This document shows, piece after piece, positions 42,833-52,941 of a stretch of 56,110 nucleotides of DNA. Position 1 is the first letter of the stretch. Each line of letters starts with the position of its first letter. The notes below the pieces were generated by a model. That model did not search any database. It was not told the DNA's origin and was given only the letters and a program-made list of their open reading frames with translations. The translations under genes and the position numbers were made by a program. The stretch comes from Bacteroidia bacterium 43-41 (lineage in GTDB: Bacteria; Bacteroidota; Bacteroidia; Bacteroidales; Dysgonomonadaceae): contig MKTD01000045.1 in assembly GCA_001898165.1 (NCBI GenBank), positions 1-56,110 on the forward strand, written 5' to 3'.

Positions 42833-44473
42833 ATGAAAAGATTCTTCTCAATTGCCGCTGTTTTTTTCTTAACAGTGTATGTAACTTATCCCTGTACCAA
42901 TCTTCTCGTAGGTAAAAAGGCATCGGTTGACGGCTCAACCCTTATTTCTTATTCTGCCGATTCATACAACCTCTACGGTGAGCTTTATCATTGGGAAGCA
43001 GCACAATACCGTCCCGGAACTATGCTGAAAGTTTATGAATGGGATACCGGAAAATATTTAGGTGAAATTCCTCAGGCACTTCAAACATACAACGTTATCG
43101 GCAATATGAACGAACACCAGGTAGCCATTGGAGAAACCACTTTTGGCGGACGTCCCGAGTTAAACGATTCTACCGGAATTATGGATTACGGAAGTTTGAT
43201 TTATATCACCTTGCAACGTGCAAAAACAGCACGCGAAGCCATTAAAATAATGACCGGTTTAGTAGCCGCACACGGCTATTACAGTTCAGGGGAATCTTTT
43301 TCCATTGCCGATCCAAACGAAGTCTGGATAATGGAAATGATTAGCAAAGGCGTTGGCGAGAGAGGTGCTGTTTGGGTTGCTGTACGTATTCCCGACGATT
43401 GCGTATCGGCACACGCCAATCAGGCACGCATCCAGCAGTTTCCTTTAAACGACCCCGACAATTGCCTTTACTCTCCCGATGTTATTTCGTTTGCAAAGCA
43501 AAAAGGATATTTCTCGGGTAAAGATGCTGATTTTAGTTTTGCCCGGGCCTATGCCCCACTCGATTTTGGCGCGTTACGTTTTTGCGAAGCGCGGGTATGG
43601 TCGTTTTTCAATCGTGTGAACAAGGATATGGGACAATATGTGGCTTACGCGCAGGGTAAAACAACCGATCCGATGCCGTTGTACATCAAGCCTGATAAAA
43701 AGCTCAGCGTTCACGACCTTCAGGGCATGATGCGCGACCATTATGAAGGAACCGGGCTCGACTGGCGTTTCGATATCGGCGCCGGCCCTTTTAATTCCCC
43801 TTATCGCTGGTCTCCGCTCACGTTCGAGGTCGATTCGGTTGAATACTGCAACGAGCGTCCGATTGCCACTCAACAAACCGGATTCTCTTTTGTTGCACAA
43901 ATGCGTTCCTGGCTACCTAATCCGATTGGCGGAGTTTTCTGGTTCGGTGTTGATGATGCTGCTCAAACGGTTTATTACCCGGTTTATTGCGGACATGCCG
44001 ATGTGCCAGAAGAGATGGCCGTTGGCAACGGCGATTTGCTCACATACTCGGAAACATCGGCTTTCTGGACACACAACTGGGTATCGAACATGGTTTACAC
44101 GCGTTACAGCGATATGAGCGTAGATATGCAGAAAGTACAACAGAAGCTGGAAAACAATTTCAAAGAAACACAACCCGAAATTGAAAAGAAAGCATTAAAT
44201 TTGTACGAGCAATCCCCATCGGAAGCGGTTCATTTTCTTACAAACCATACCAATTCTTTAGTCAGGAATGGCTTGCAGGAATGGAAAGAACTCGGCCGGT
44301 ACTTAATGGTGAAATACGTGGATGGCGTGATAAAGAAAGAAGAAAACGGGAAGTTTAAACGAAATCCGTACGGACAACCCGCATCGCCGACACGTCCCGG
44401 ATATTCGAATGAATTTTATAAAAAGGTTGTCGATCAAACCGGAGACAAGTATAAGGTACAAAAAATAGATTAA
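42833..44473 (+). CDS. C69-family dipeptidase
   Basis: An N-terminal nucleophile hydrolase related to lactobacillal PepD, 546 residues. A signal peptide (about 1-20) ends just before Cys21 in YPCTNLLVGKKASVDGSTL; Cys is expected to become the N-terminal nucleophile after processing. NEHQVAIGETTFGG, YYSSGESFSIADPNEVWIMEM and VSAHANQARI are family segments. It is exported, so it probably degrades dipeptides in the periplasm. The C-terminal 100 residues are helical. It is followed by the phosphohexomutase after 23 bases. Confidence 0.93.
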   Translation: MKRFFSIAAVFFLTVYVTYPCTNLLVGKKASVDGSTLISYSADSYNLYGELYHWEAAQYRPGTMLKVYEWDTGKYLGEIPQALQTYNVIGNMNEHQVAIGETTFGGRPELNDSTGIMDYGSLIYITLQRAKTAREAIKIMTGLVAAHGYYSSGESFSIADPNEVWIMEMISKGVGERGAVWVAVRIPDDCVSAHANQARIQQFPLNDPDNCLYSPDVISFAKQKGYFSGKDADFSFARAYAPLDFGALRFCEARVWSFFNRVNKDMGQYVAYAQGKTTDPMPLYIKPDKKLSVHDLQGMMRDHYEGTGLDWRFDIGAGPFNSPYRWSPLTFEVDSVEYCNERPIATQQTGFSFVAQMRSWLPNPIGGVFWFGVDDAAQTVYYPVYCGHADVPEEMAVGNGDLLTYSETSAFWTHNWVSNMVYTRYSDMSVDMQKVQQKLENNFKETQPEIEKKALNLYEQSPSEAVHFLTNHTNSLVRNGLQEWKELGRYLMVKYVDGVIKKEENGKFKRNPYGQPASPTRPGYSNEFYKKVVDQTGDKYKVQKID

Positions 44474-44496
44474 AGGTTGGATTAAATACATATTCT

Positions 44497-46248
44497 ATGA
44501 ACAACGAAACATTATTAGCCCAGGTGACCGGTAAAGCCCGATTATGGCTTGAAGGCAACTACGACGAAGAGACAAAGAAAGAAGTAAGCATAATGCTACA
44601 AAACGAAGATAAGCGCCAACTGATTGATGCTTTTTACAGAGATCTTGAGTTTGGCACAGGCGGCCTTCGCGGCATTATGGGAGCAGGCAGCAACAGGATG
44701 AATATTTACACCGTCGGCGCGGCAACACAAGGGTTATCGAACTATCTGTTACAGGAATTTGCCGATTTGGAACAGATAAAAGTAGTGATCGGACACGATT
44801 GCCGAAACAACAGCCGTAAATTCGCCGAGATATCTGCCGATATTTTTACCGCCAACGGAATTAAAGTGTTTCTTTTCGAAGATTTGCGCCCAACGCCTGA
44901 AGTGTCATACGCTATTCGTAAACTCGGTTGCCAGAGCGGAATTATGCTTACGGCCTCACACAATCCCAAAGAGTACAACGGATATAAAGCCTATTGGGAA
45001 GACGGTGCACAAGTACTCGGACCGCACGACAAAAACATCATTGCCGAAGTAAACAGGATTTCATCCATAGAAGAAATTAAATTCAAAGGCAACAGGGAAT
45101 TGGTCGAAATTATTGGAAAAGATATGGACAAGGCCTTTATAGATAAGGTAAAAAGCTTTGTTCTCTCGCCACAAGCTATTGAAAACCAAAAAGAGTTAAA
45201 GATCGTCTATACACCAATCCATGGAACAGGCATAAAACTTATTCCCGATGCGCTGAAGGCCATCGGGTTCACGAACGTCATCCACGTTCCCGAACAAGAT
45301 GTCATAAGCGGTGATTTCCCAACGGTTATCTCACCCAACCCCGAAGAGCCGGCAGCGTTAGACTTAGCCATAAAAAGAGGCATCGAAACAGGGGCCGACA
45401 TTGTTCTAGCCAGCGATCCCGATGCCGACAGGATTGGGGCAGCCATCCGCGATGAAGAGGGCAACTTTATTCTGGTAAATGGCAACCAGATCATGCTCAT
45501 TCTTATCTATTACCTGATGGCCCGCCGCCGGGAATATGGATTATTGAAGGGTAAGGAGTATATCGTAAAAACTATTGTTACCACCGAATTGGTGAAAAAG
45601 ATAGCCGATAAGATGGGTATAGAAATGTTCGACTGCTACACCGGATTCAAGTGGATTGCCGACGTTATCCGCAAAAACGAAGGGACGAAAAAATACATCG
45701 GCGGCGGAGAAGAGAGTTACGGATTCCTTGCCGACGATTTCGTACGCGACAAAGATTCGGTGTCGGCCTGTGCTCTGTTTGCAGAGGTTGCAGCCTGGGC
45801 AAGAGATAACGGAAAGACTCTGTATCAACTGCTTCAGGATATTTACGTAGAATACGGATATTCCAAGGAAGTGGGGATTTCGTTGGTCCGCAAAGGAAAA
45901 GAAGGCGCTGATGAAATTGAAGCCATGATGAAAAACTTCAGGGCAAACCCGGTTAAAGAGCTGGCAGGCTCACCCGTTATCTTATCGAAGGATTTTGTGA
46001 AACTGGAAAGTGTGGATTATGTAAAAGAAGAAGTCACCACGCTTGAAATGCCCACTACATCCAACGTGTTGCAATACTTTACCGAAGACGGCACAAAAGT
46101 ATCTATTCGCCCTTCGGGAACCGAGCCAAAAATAAAATTCTATATTGAGGCGCAAAGTTCCCCCATATCTTCACGCGAAGAAATTCCACAAGCGGAAGCT
46201 CGGGCAGATGAGAAAATTGATGCTATCAAAGAGTTCTTTGGGTTATAA
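44497..46248 (+). CDS. Phosphohexomutase (phosphoglucomutase/phosphomannomutase)
   Basis: 583 residues of the alpha-D-phosphohexomutase superfamily in the long form found in Bacteroidetes and Firmicutes. The active-site serine is in TASHNPKEYNGYK (about 148-160), the metal loop is DPDADR (about 307-312), the sugar loop is GGEESYG (about 405), and the phosphate loop is RPSGTEPKIK near the end. FGTGGLRGIMG is the N-terminal signature. It interconverts hexose 1- and 6-phosphates for glycogen and envelope sugar synthesis. The exact sugar preference cannot be told from the motifs. Confidence 0.93.
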   Translation: MNNETLLAQVTGKARLWLEGNYDEETKKEVSIMLQNEDKRQLIDAFYRDLEFGTGGLRGIMGAGSNRMNIYTVGAATQGLSNYLLQEFADLEQIKVVIGHDCRNNSRKFAEISADIFTANGIKVFLFEDLRPTPEVSYAIRKLGCQSGIMLTASHNPKEYNGYKAYWEDGAQVLGPHDKNIIAEVNRISSIEEIKFKGNRELVEIIGKDMDKAFIDKVKSFVLSPQAIENQKELKIVYTPIHGTGIKLIPDALKAIGFTNVIHVPEQDVISGDFPTVISPNPEEPAALDLAIKRGIETGADIVLASDPDADRIGAAIRDEEGNFILVNGNQIMLILIYYLMARRREYGLLKGKEYIVKTIVTTELVKKIADKMGIEMFDCYTGFKWIADVIRKNEGTKKYIGGGEESYGFLADDFVRDKDSVSACALFAEVAAWARDNGKTLYQLLQDIYVEYGYSKEVGISLVRKGKEGADEIEAMMKNFRANPVKELAGSPVILSKDFVKLESVDYVKEEVTTLEMPTTSNVLQYFTEDGTKVSIRPSGTEPKIKFYIEAQSSPISSREEIPQAEARADEKIDAIKEFFGL

Positions 46249-46312
46249 TTTTGGTTACACCGATATTCAGAATATTGCAACAGAATAACAATTGAATTAC
46301 TATCGAATAATA

Positions 46313-46762
46313 ATGAGAAAAAAACTCACAATCGCATTGGTCGCCCACGATCATCGAAAAGCCGATATGGTGGATTGGGTAATTTTTAATTCGGATTTCC
46401 TATCCAACCATCATCTGGTTTGCACAGGAACAACCGGCGGGCTGGTCCGCGATGCGCTGAACAAAGAGGGCGTGTTTCCCGACATTAGCTGCATGAACTC
46501 CGGCCCCATGGGCGGCGATGCCGAAATTGCAGCCATGGTGGTACGCAAAGAGATCGATCTCGCCGTATTCCTGATTGACGACCTCAATCCACAACCGCAC
46601 GAAGCCGATATTATGATGCTTCTGCGCCAGTGCCGTATCCATAATGTGCCCATTGCCTGCAACCGCTACAGTGCCGACCTGATGATCACCAGCAGCCTGT
46701 GGGACGACTCAACGTACACTCCTATGGAACCCTTGTATAAGAAGTTTGAGCGAAATCAATAA
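46313..46762 (+). CDS. Methylglyoxal synthase
   Basis: Converts dihydroxyacetone phosphate to methylglyoxal and phosphate, a glycolytic bypass that relieves sugar-phosphate stress. It has 149 residues from the ATG at 46313 (MRKKLTIAL); a TTG at 46292 is in frame but less likely. IALVAHDHRKADM, CTGTTGGLVRDA, SGPMGGDAEIAAMV with the catalytic Asp, DDLNPQPHEADI and PIACNRYSADLMI are all family marks. It is the third gene of the plus-strand unit and is convergent with dpp7. Confidence 0.95.
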   Translation: MRKKLTIALVAHDHRKADMVDWVIFNSDFLSNHHLVCTGTTGGLVRDALNKEGVFPDISCMNSGPMGGDAEIAAMVVRKEIDLAVFLIDDLNPQPHEADIMMLLRQCRIHNVPIACNRYSADLMITSSLWDDSTYTPMEPLYKKFERNQ

Positions 46763-46774
46763 GCCTGCCGGTCT

Positions 46775-48901
46775 TCAGTTCACGATATTGAGTTCATCGA
46801 CAATATGCGGTGCGTTCATGATTTTATCAATCGTATAAAGCACGTAACGAATATCTACGCTGATTGTACGTTGCAGTTCGGGCTCAAAAACAATATCGCC
46901 GCTCAATGCTTCCCAGTTCCCGTCGAACGCCAATCCGATAAGTTCAGCTTTTCCGTTAAAGACGGGGCTTCCCGAATTACCTCCGGTAATATCATTATCG
47001 GATAGGAAATCCACCCGCAATGTATTGTCTTTAGCGGCATATCTTCCAAAGTCCCTTTTCCGGAGGGCATCAATGATATAAGGTTCCAAATGAAACTCGG
47101 GATCGTTTTCCTTATATTTTTCCAACACTCCTTTTTCGGTAGTGTAATAGTCGTACCATACCCCATCGCGCGGCCTGTAACCTTTCACCGACCCATAGCT
47201 CATTCTTTGCGTAAACGTAGCGTCGGGATAAAAATTCTTCCGCGGGTCCATCTCCATTAACGCTGCCATCACTTCACGCTCTCCCCGCCTCATGTTTTCA
47301 TATGCCGAGAGCATTTGCCCCGAGAGTTCGTAGCCCATATCCTTTGTTGACAAAGCCAGTTCCATGGCCGGGTCTTTGACCAGCACCTCCGTATCTGCAA
47401 CCTTTAGCAAATTCATTAAATCGGTAAGATTGGTAAATTGGGAATGGGCAAAAAGCCAATCGGCATATTTATCGTAATCACCGCCAAATTCGGTCTTAAT
47501 CTTTTTGTAAATATCGGGAAGATATTCCGCCGGCACACGCTGTTCGTAAAGCCGCATCAACACCGGAAGCACTTTCCGGTCGAGTTTCGGCTCATAATTT
47601 TTATAAGATTCTATGATTCTGTCGTTGATAAACTCCGCCTTATCCTCTTCCGTCCCATCCATGTCAAACTGAAGAATGGTATTGGCAAAGCGGATCAACT
47701 CGATCCCGTTGTTGAAAGTTTCCAGAAAATAAGTAGTGTAACGAGCCAAATCGGCGGAGCCCGCATACGTTTCCTCCAATGTTTTCAGCAAATTACCGTA
47801 TTTCGCTTTGTTTTTTTCACTGCTGTTGATCCAGTTCATCAATCGATTTTCCAACCGTCGTTTCTCCGCTAATACATCAAGTTTAACAAGCGCTTCGTTC
47901 ATTCCCATTGAGTTTTTCCAATAGTTGGCACTCCCGGCATATTTGTCGGAATATTTCAAGCGGACAGTATCGTTTTCAGTCATTGCATCCCACCAAATAT
48001 CCTGCTTGGCTCCACGCACCTCAACACGCGGCCCGTTTGTCGATTCCATTTGCAGCGCAATTCCAAACGATGATAGATAACGTTCCGTACTTCCCGGATA
48101 ACCGATGGTCATGGCATAGTCGCCGTCGTTAACTCCTCCCAAAGAGACCGGCACTACATATTTTGGCTTGTAGGGCACATTATCGGCACTGTGTTTGGCA
48201 GGCTTGTTGTCTTTGTCCGCATAGACGCGAAAAACCGAAAAATCGCCTGTATGGCGGGGCCACATCCAGTTATCGGTATCGCCACCATATTTTCCTATCG
48301 ACGATGGCGGAGTTACCACCAGGCGAACATCACGAAAAACATCGTAAATTACCTTGTAGTATTTATTTCCTGAATAAAAGGGGATGATCCGGGCCGAAGT
48401 AAACGGGTCATCATCGTATTGTTTAAGCAATTGGTCCGAGATAGAGTCTATAGCCTGTTCACGTTGTACTTCGCTCAGGACGGAAGGGACTTTAGGCAAA
48501 ATCTGTTGGGTAACCTCTTCCATGCTGCGGAGAAAAGAGATGGTCAACCCGTCGGCATATAATTCCTGTTGCAAATTATCGGCTTTAAAGCCGTCCTTCA
48601 GGTAGTCAGATTCTACCGAACTCAGCCGTTGAATAGCTCCGTAGCCGCAGTGGTGATTGGTAAAAATCAATCCTTTTTCCGATACCGCAACGCCGGAACA
48701 TCCGCCGCCGAAGATAACCACCGCATCCTTCAGCGAAGCATTTTTCTCATCATATAATTTATTTACCGGAAAGGTGAAGCCCAACTCTTTCATCCGCTCC
48801 ACACTTTCTCTGTTGAGTTCTTTCAAAAGCCACATACCTTCATCGGCTTTGGTTGCAAAAGCCACGAACAATATGGCCGTAATCAATAGTATTTTCCTCA
48901 T
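46775..48901 (-). CDS. dpp7: S46 serine dipeptidyl peptidase, DPP7-like
   Basis: A periplasmic peptidase of 708 residues that releases dipeptides from oligopeptide N-termini. The signal peptide covers about 1-19. The trypsin-like double barrel has His in TNHHCGYGAIQ (about 83-84), Asp in GGDTDNWMWPRHTGDFSVFRVYAD, and Ser near 643 in TGGNSGSPV. A helical cap domain lies between. Eighteen residues after the nucleophile stands Gly in AFDGNWEALSG; in Porphyromonas gingivalis Gly673 marks DPP7 (hydrophobic P1), and Arg in its place marks the acidic-specific DPP11. It is 24 bases downstream of the flippase gene. It supports peptide fermentation together with the other peptidases here. Confidence 0.93.
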   Translation of the reverse strand: MRKILLITAILFVAFATKADEGMWLLKELNRESVERMKELGFTFPVNKLYDEKNASLKDAVVIFGGGCSGVAVSEKGLIFTNHHCGYGAIQRLSSVESDYLKDGFKADNLQQELYADGLTISFLRSMEEVTQQILPKVPSVLSEVQREQAIDSISDQLLKQYDDDPFTSARIIPFYSGNKYYKVIYDVFRDVRLVVTPPSSIGKYGGDTDNWMWPRHTGDFSVFRVYADKDNKPAKHSADNVPYKPKYVVPVSLGGVNDGDYAMTIGYPGSTERYLSSFGIALQMESTNGPRVEVRGAKQDIWWDAMTENDTVRLKYSDKYAGSANYWKNSMGMNEALVKLDVLAEKRRLENRLMNWINSSEKNKAKYGNLLKTLEETYAGSADLARYTTYFLETFNNGIELIRFANTILQFDMDGTEEDKAEFINDRIIESYKNYEPKLDRKVLPVLMRLYEQRVPAEYLPDIYKKIKTEFGGDYDKYADWLFAHSQFTNLTDLMNLLKVADTEVLVKDPAMELALSTKDMGYELSGQMLSAYENMRRGEREVMAALMEMDPRKNFYPDATFTQRMSYGSVKGYRPRDGVWYDYYTTEKGVLEKYKENDPEFHLEPYIIDALRKRDFGRYAAKDNTLRVDFLSDNDITGGNSGSPVFNGKAELIGLAFDGNWEALSGDIVFEPELQRTISVDIRYVLYTIDKIMNAPHIVDELNIVN

Positions 48902-48925
48902 TTAGCTAAAATTATGTATGTATAT

Positions 48926-50422
48926 TTATTTCTTGAAATATTTATTAACAACGGGTATCCGCTGCAAAGATACGTCCTTTTTTAAAACTACAAGTATATA
49001 AACTCCAATCAGGGCCGTGTTTATAAGTAACCTTAACCATGCATTGCCGATATTTCCGCGAAAAAACATTATCCCTGCAAACAGGAACATGGAGAGGACA
49101 AAATAAAATCCTGCAGATCTCAAATCGTACTTAATGGGATAGTTCTTCTGACCGAGGAAATAGGAGAAAACCATCATCACCAAATTAGCGAAAAGCGCAG
49201 TCCAGGCGCAAGCTATATAGCCGTACCGGGGGACAAACAATACATTCCCCAAAACGGTTACCACAAGCCCGATTATTGACAAATAGGCGCCCCATTTAGT
49301 CTGATCGGTCAGCTTATACCATAGCGACAGGTTGAAATAGATACCGAAGAACAACTCTGCCGCCATTACAATGGGAACAACCATAAGCCCTTCATGGTAT
49401 TTTACTTCCAGCAAATATTTTACGATATCGAGATATCCCATCACCGCCAGAAAAATAAACAATCCAAAAATAATGAAGTACTTGGTTGCCTGAGAATACG
49501 CCGTTTTGCTATCACCCGATTCTTTGTTCTTAGCAAAAATGAACGGCTCAAAAGCATATCGAAAAGCTTGCGTAAACATGACCATGATCACCGCAACCTT
49601 AAACGAAGCCGTATAAATGCCCAACTGTCCCATCTTATCAACTTCGGTGGAAAGGTGCGGATAGAGCATTTTATCTAAATTCTGATTCATAATTCCGGCG
49701 ACACCAAGGACAAGCAACGGCAGGGAATAGACCAACATTTTTTTCAGCAAAGCGCCATCAAAAATATATTTCACCCTCAATTGCGGCGAAAGTAAAAGCA
49801 ACCGGATAAAAGAAGCAATCAGATTGGAAATCAGGATATAGTCCACTCCATTGTTGATATCGAACCACGAAAACGCGCCGGGAAACTTTGTCGCTAACCA
49901 GGGGCAGGCCAAAAAGAAGAACAGATTGAAAATTATGGCTATAACTACATTCAGGATCTGGATGACCGCAAACCGGACGGGACGTTTCTGATACCGCAGG
50001 TATGCAAACGGAATTGCACTCAGCGTATCTAATCCGAGGATGATTATCAGCAGGAGGACATAGTGTGGTCTTATATCTTCACTTCCGAAAATGGTTGTGA
50101 TGGGATTTAAAAAGGAAATGGCCAGGACAACAAATAAAAACGTTGTGAAAGCAATACTGATAAGTGTTGTGGTATAAACCCTGAGCGGATCTTCCTCGCT
50201 TTTATTGGCAAACCGGAACAATCCGGTTTCCATCCCGTAAGTGAGGATCACAACGGTAAGCGCAGTCCAACTGTATAAATTGCCCACCACCCCCATTTGA
50301 GCCGTATCTATCAAAACATAAGTCCAGAATGGTGTGAGCAGCCAGTTTAAAAATCTGCCTAAAATACTACTTACTCCGTAAATTGCCGTCTCCTTTGCAA
50401 GGGTTTTCATCCCTCCTGCCAT
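48926..50422 (-). CDS. Polysaccharide/lipid-linked oligosaccharide flippase
   Basis: 498 residues with about 14 membrane helices, of the MOP superfamily (Wzx/polysaccharide transport type). TAIYGVSSILGRFLNWLLTPFWTYVL is the typical start, followed by paired helices. AGIMNQNLDKMLYPHL and the central QAFRYAFEPFIFAKNKESGDSK are also characteristic. It would flip an undecaprenyl-linked glycan across the inner membrane. The first ATG (50422) is kept; the ATG four codons later directly abuts a GGAGGG, too close to act as its ribosome site. No glycosyltransferases lie nearby. The upstream region contains the inverted-repeat element. Confidence 0.87.
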   Translation of the reverse strand: MAGGMKTLAKETAIYGVSSILGRFLNWLLTPFWTYVLIDTAQMGVVGNLYSWTALTVVILTYGMETGLFRFANKSEEDPLRVYTTTLISIAFTTFLFVVLAISFLNPITTIFGSEDIRPHYVLLLIIILGLDTLSAIPFAYLRYQKRPVRFAVIQILNVVIAIIFNLFFFLACPWLATKFPGAFSWFDINNGVDYILISNLIASFIRLLLLSPQLRVKYIFDGALLKKMLVYSLPLLVLGVAGIMNQNLDKMLYPHLSTEVDKMGQLGIYTASFKVAVIMVMFTQAFRYAFEPFIFAKNKESGDSKTAYSQATKYFIIFGLFIFLAVMGYLDIVKYLLEVKYHEGLMVVPIVMAAELFFGIYFNLSLWYKLTDQTKWGAYLSIIGLVVTVLGNVLFVPRYGYIACAWTALFANLVMMVFSYFLGQKNYPIKYDLRSAGFYFVLSMFLFAGIMFFRGNIGNAWLRLLINTALIGVYILVVLKKDVSLQRIPVVNKYFKK

Positions 50423-50443
50423 AAATACAAATCTTTAAAATTA

Positions 50444-50691
50444 AGAAACTGTTTTGAATTTTTCGTCCTTTTATTTGGCTCAAATAGCCCGCTATTATCG
50501 CCGAAACAAGAAAGAACTCTCCTAAAAAATAATTCTTTTTGAATAGCGAAACAAATTTAAACAGTTCCTTCGTCATTTTTTGATGGATTTGGACTTTCGT
50601 TTCGCATCGTATAGCGGGACGCGAAAAAGGGCACAAAACAGCATAAAAGAGAGAAGTACAACTATAATTCGTAAAATTCAAAACAGTTTCT
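50444..50691. mobile_element. 248-bp element with 22-bp terminal inverted repeats (MITE-like)
   Basis: The left terminus AGAAACTGTTTTGAATTTT plus TCG (50444-50465) and the reverse complement of the right terminus (50670-50691) agree at 21 of 22 positions. Inside, AGCCCGCTATTATCGCCGAA near the left and the reverse complement of 50595-50625 near the right (CCCGCTATACGATGCGAA) are also related, so the whole can fold into one long imperfect hairpin. It encodes nothing. No clear target duplication was found (TTA on the left, AAC on the right). A half copy lies at 42724-42810. It occupies most of the spacer between the divergent flippase and glyS genes. Confidence 0.82.
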
Positions 50692-50823
50692 AACGACAAA
50701 AGTACATAAAATAGGCTTTTGTTTGTCAAATTGGAGCAGAATTATACATCTTTTAAATAACGCGAGGATGGAACTTTCGAAAAAAACCGTTTACTTTGCA
50801 CCTTTATTGAGGAACCCTGATTT

Positions 50824-52368
50824 ATGGCACAAGAAGACGTTTTTAAGAAAATTGTATCGCACTGTAAAGAATATGGCTTTGTTTTTCCATCGAGCGAAAT
50901 TTACGATGGCTTAGGCGCCGTTTACGACTACGGACAAATGGGTGTTGAACTGAAAAACAACATCAAGAAATATTGGTGGGACAGCATGACCTTGTTGCAT
51001 GAGAATGTGGTGGGAATTGATTCTGCCATTTTTATGCACCCGGCAATCTGGAAAGCTTCGGGGCACGTGGATGCCTTTAACGATCCGCTGATAGACAACA
51101 AAGACAGCAAAAAACGTTATCGGGCCGATGTCCTGGTCGAAGAGTACCTGGCAAAAATTGATGAAAAGATAGACAAGGAGGTGGAAAAGGCCGCCAAACG
51201 ATTCGGGGATAGCTTCGATGAAAAGCTGTATCGTGAAACCAATCCGCGTGTGTTGGAGCATCAACACAAACGAGACGAAGTTCATGCCCGGTTTGCCAAA
51301 GCATTGAACGGCAATAATCTTGACGAGCTACGCCAAATCATCGTTGATTGTGAAATAGTTTGTCCGATAAGCGGTTCGAGAAACTGGACGGAAGTCCGCC
51401 AGTTCAACCTGATGTTTGCCACGGAAATGGGTTCTACCGCCGACGGCGCCATGAAAGTATATCTCAGGCCCGAAACGGCACAGGGAATTTTTGTAAACTT
51501 CCTCAACGTGCAAAAGAGCGGACGGATGAAAGTCCCTTTCGGCATCGCCCAGATTGGCAAAGCCTTCAGAAACGAAATTGTTGCCCGCCAGTTTATCTTC
51601 CGTATGCGCGAATTCGAGCAAATGGAGATGCAGTTCTTTGTAGTGCCGGGCACAGAACTCGATTGGTTTGAATACTGGAAAAAAGAACGGTTGAAATGGC
51701 ATCAGATCCTTGGCCTCGGCAATGAAAATTATCAATTTCACGATCACGATAAACTGGCGCACTACGCTAATGCCGCCACAGACATTGAGTTCCGGATGCC
51801 TTTCGGTTTTAAGGAAGTGGAAGGAATTCACTCCCGTACCGATTTTGATCTGAGTCAACACGAAAAGTATTCGGGTAAAAAGATGCAGTACTTCGATCCT
51901 GAACTCAATAAATCGTATGTCCCTTACGTGGTGGAGACCTCTATCGGGTTAGACAGGATGTTCCTTTCTGTCCTTTCGGGCTCCTATTGCGAAGAGAAAC
52001 TCGAAGGCGGGGAAATTCGCGTGGTACTGAGAATTCCTGCGGTTTTAGCCCCTGTGAAATTAGCCATTTTGCCTTTGGTCAAAAAAGACGGACTGTCCGA
52101 AAAAGCTACCGAAATAATGGATTCATTGAAATTCAGTTTTGCCTGTCAATACGACGAAAAAGACAGTATCGGCAAACGCTACCGCCGCCAGGATGCTATT
52201 GGCACACCTTATTGCGTTACCGTTGACCATCAGACGCTGGAAGACAATACCGTAACGGTTCGCGACCGGGATACGATGGAGCAAAAACGGGTCACTATCA
52301 GCGAAATTGAAAAAGAGATTTCGAAGAACACCGATATCAAACAGTTACTGAAAAAACTTGCCAAATAG
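50824..52368 (+). CDS. glyS: Glycyl-tRNA synthetase (dimeric class II)
   Basis: 514 residues of the alpha2 type. Class II motifs are visible: motif 1 region in GLGAVYDYGQMGVELKNNIKKYWW, motif 2 in GKAFRNEIVARQFIFRMREFEQMEMQFF, motif 3 in PYVVETSIGLDRMFLSVL. HPAIWKASGHVDAFNDPLIDNK is the glycine-specific N-terminal segment. The anticodon-binding domain covers about 410-514 (PVKLAILPLVKKDGL, RYRRQDAIGTPYCVTVDH). A TTACTTTG box (50791-50798), one base off the -7 consensus, may be its promoter. The FKBP gene follows after 8 bases. Confidence 0.97.
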   Translation: MAQEDVFKKIVSHCKEYGFVFPSSEIYDGLGAVYDYGQMGVELKNNIKKYWWDSMTLLHENVVGIDSAIFMHPAIWKASGHVDAFNDPLIDNKDSKKRYRADVLVEEYLAKIDEKIDKEVEKAAKRFGDSFDEKLYRETNPRVLEHQHKRDEVHARFAKALNGNNLDELRQIIVDCEIVCPISGSRNWTEVRQFNLMFATEMGSTADGAMKVYLRPETAQGIFVNFLNVQKSGRMKVPFGIAQIGKAFRNEIVARQFIFRMREFEQMEMQFFVVPGTELDWFEYWKKERLKWHQILGLGNENYQFHDHDKLAHYANAATDIEFRMPFGFKEVEGIHSRTDFDLSQHEKYSGKKMQYFDPELNKSYVPYVVETSIGLDRMFLSVLSGSYCEEKLEGGEIRVVLRIPAVLAPVKLAILPLVKKDGLSEKATEIMDSLKFSFACQYDEKDSIGKRYRRQDAIGTPYCVTVDHQTLEDNTVTVRDRDTMEQKRVTISEIEKEISKNTDIKQLLKKLAK

Positions 52369-52376
52369 AAAGAGAC

Positions 52377-52934
52377 ATGAAGACGAAATTATATTTTATA
52401 GCAGCAATCTGTTTATCCGCATTTCTTGCTTCCTGCGAGAAGACTGTCAGTTTTGATGACGAGTTCAAAATCGATAATGAAATGCAATTTGCAAAAATAA
52501 CCGCAAACTCCGAATATACAAAAATTGAATCCCAGTCGGGAAACGGGTACATCATGTACAAAGAGCTTACTGATGGAAAAACAGGTCTAAAACCCTATTT
52601 TACAGATGAGGTTAAGGTGTTGTACACCGGATGGTTCAAAAGATATTGGACCAAAGACGATACATTCACCGGCGATAACGGGAATGTTTTCAAGAACAAG
52701 GTGATTTTTGATTCTACTGCCGACAGGAACGATATTCCAAGTAAGTTTACCGTGGGCGGCAGTTTAGTTGACGGTTTTAGCACTGCGCTGCAACACATGG
52801 AAGTAGGTGACAAATGGGAAGTGTGGATTCCCTGGCAATTGGGTTATGGAGCAGCCGGGAGAGGTGATATAAAAGGCTATACCACAATGGTTTTTGAAAT
52901 TGAGTTGCTTGAAGTTGTGGGAAGAAATCCGTAA
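52377..52934 (+). CDS. FKBP-type peptidyl-prolyl isomerase lipoprotein
   Basis: 185 residues. The lipoprotein signal ends in FLASC (Cys20). About 65 residues of linker precede a C-terminal FKBP domain (about 85-182) with VKVLYTGWF, VIFDSTADRNDIPSKFTVGGSLVDGFSTALQHMEVGDKWEVWIPWQLGYGAAGRG and a final VFEIELLEV strand. A 20-residue insert (KDDTFTGDNGNVFKNK) lengthens the first loop. It should assist folding of exported proteins in the periplasm. It is transcribed with glyS, and its stop is 7 bases from the convergent dacB stop. Confidence 0.92.
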   Translation: MKTKLYFIAAICLSAFLASCEKTVSFDDEFKIDNEMQFAKITANSEYTKIESQSGNGYIMYKELTDGKTGLKPYFTDEVKVLYTGWFKRYWTKDDTFTGDNGNVFKNKVIFDSTADRNDIPSKFTVGGSLVDGFSTALQHMEVGDKWEVWIPWQLGYGAAGRGDIKGYTTMVFEIELLEVVGRNP

Positions 52935-52941
52935 GTCAACC

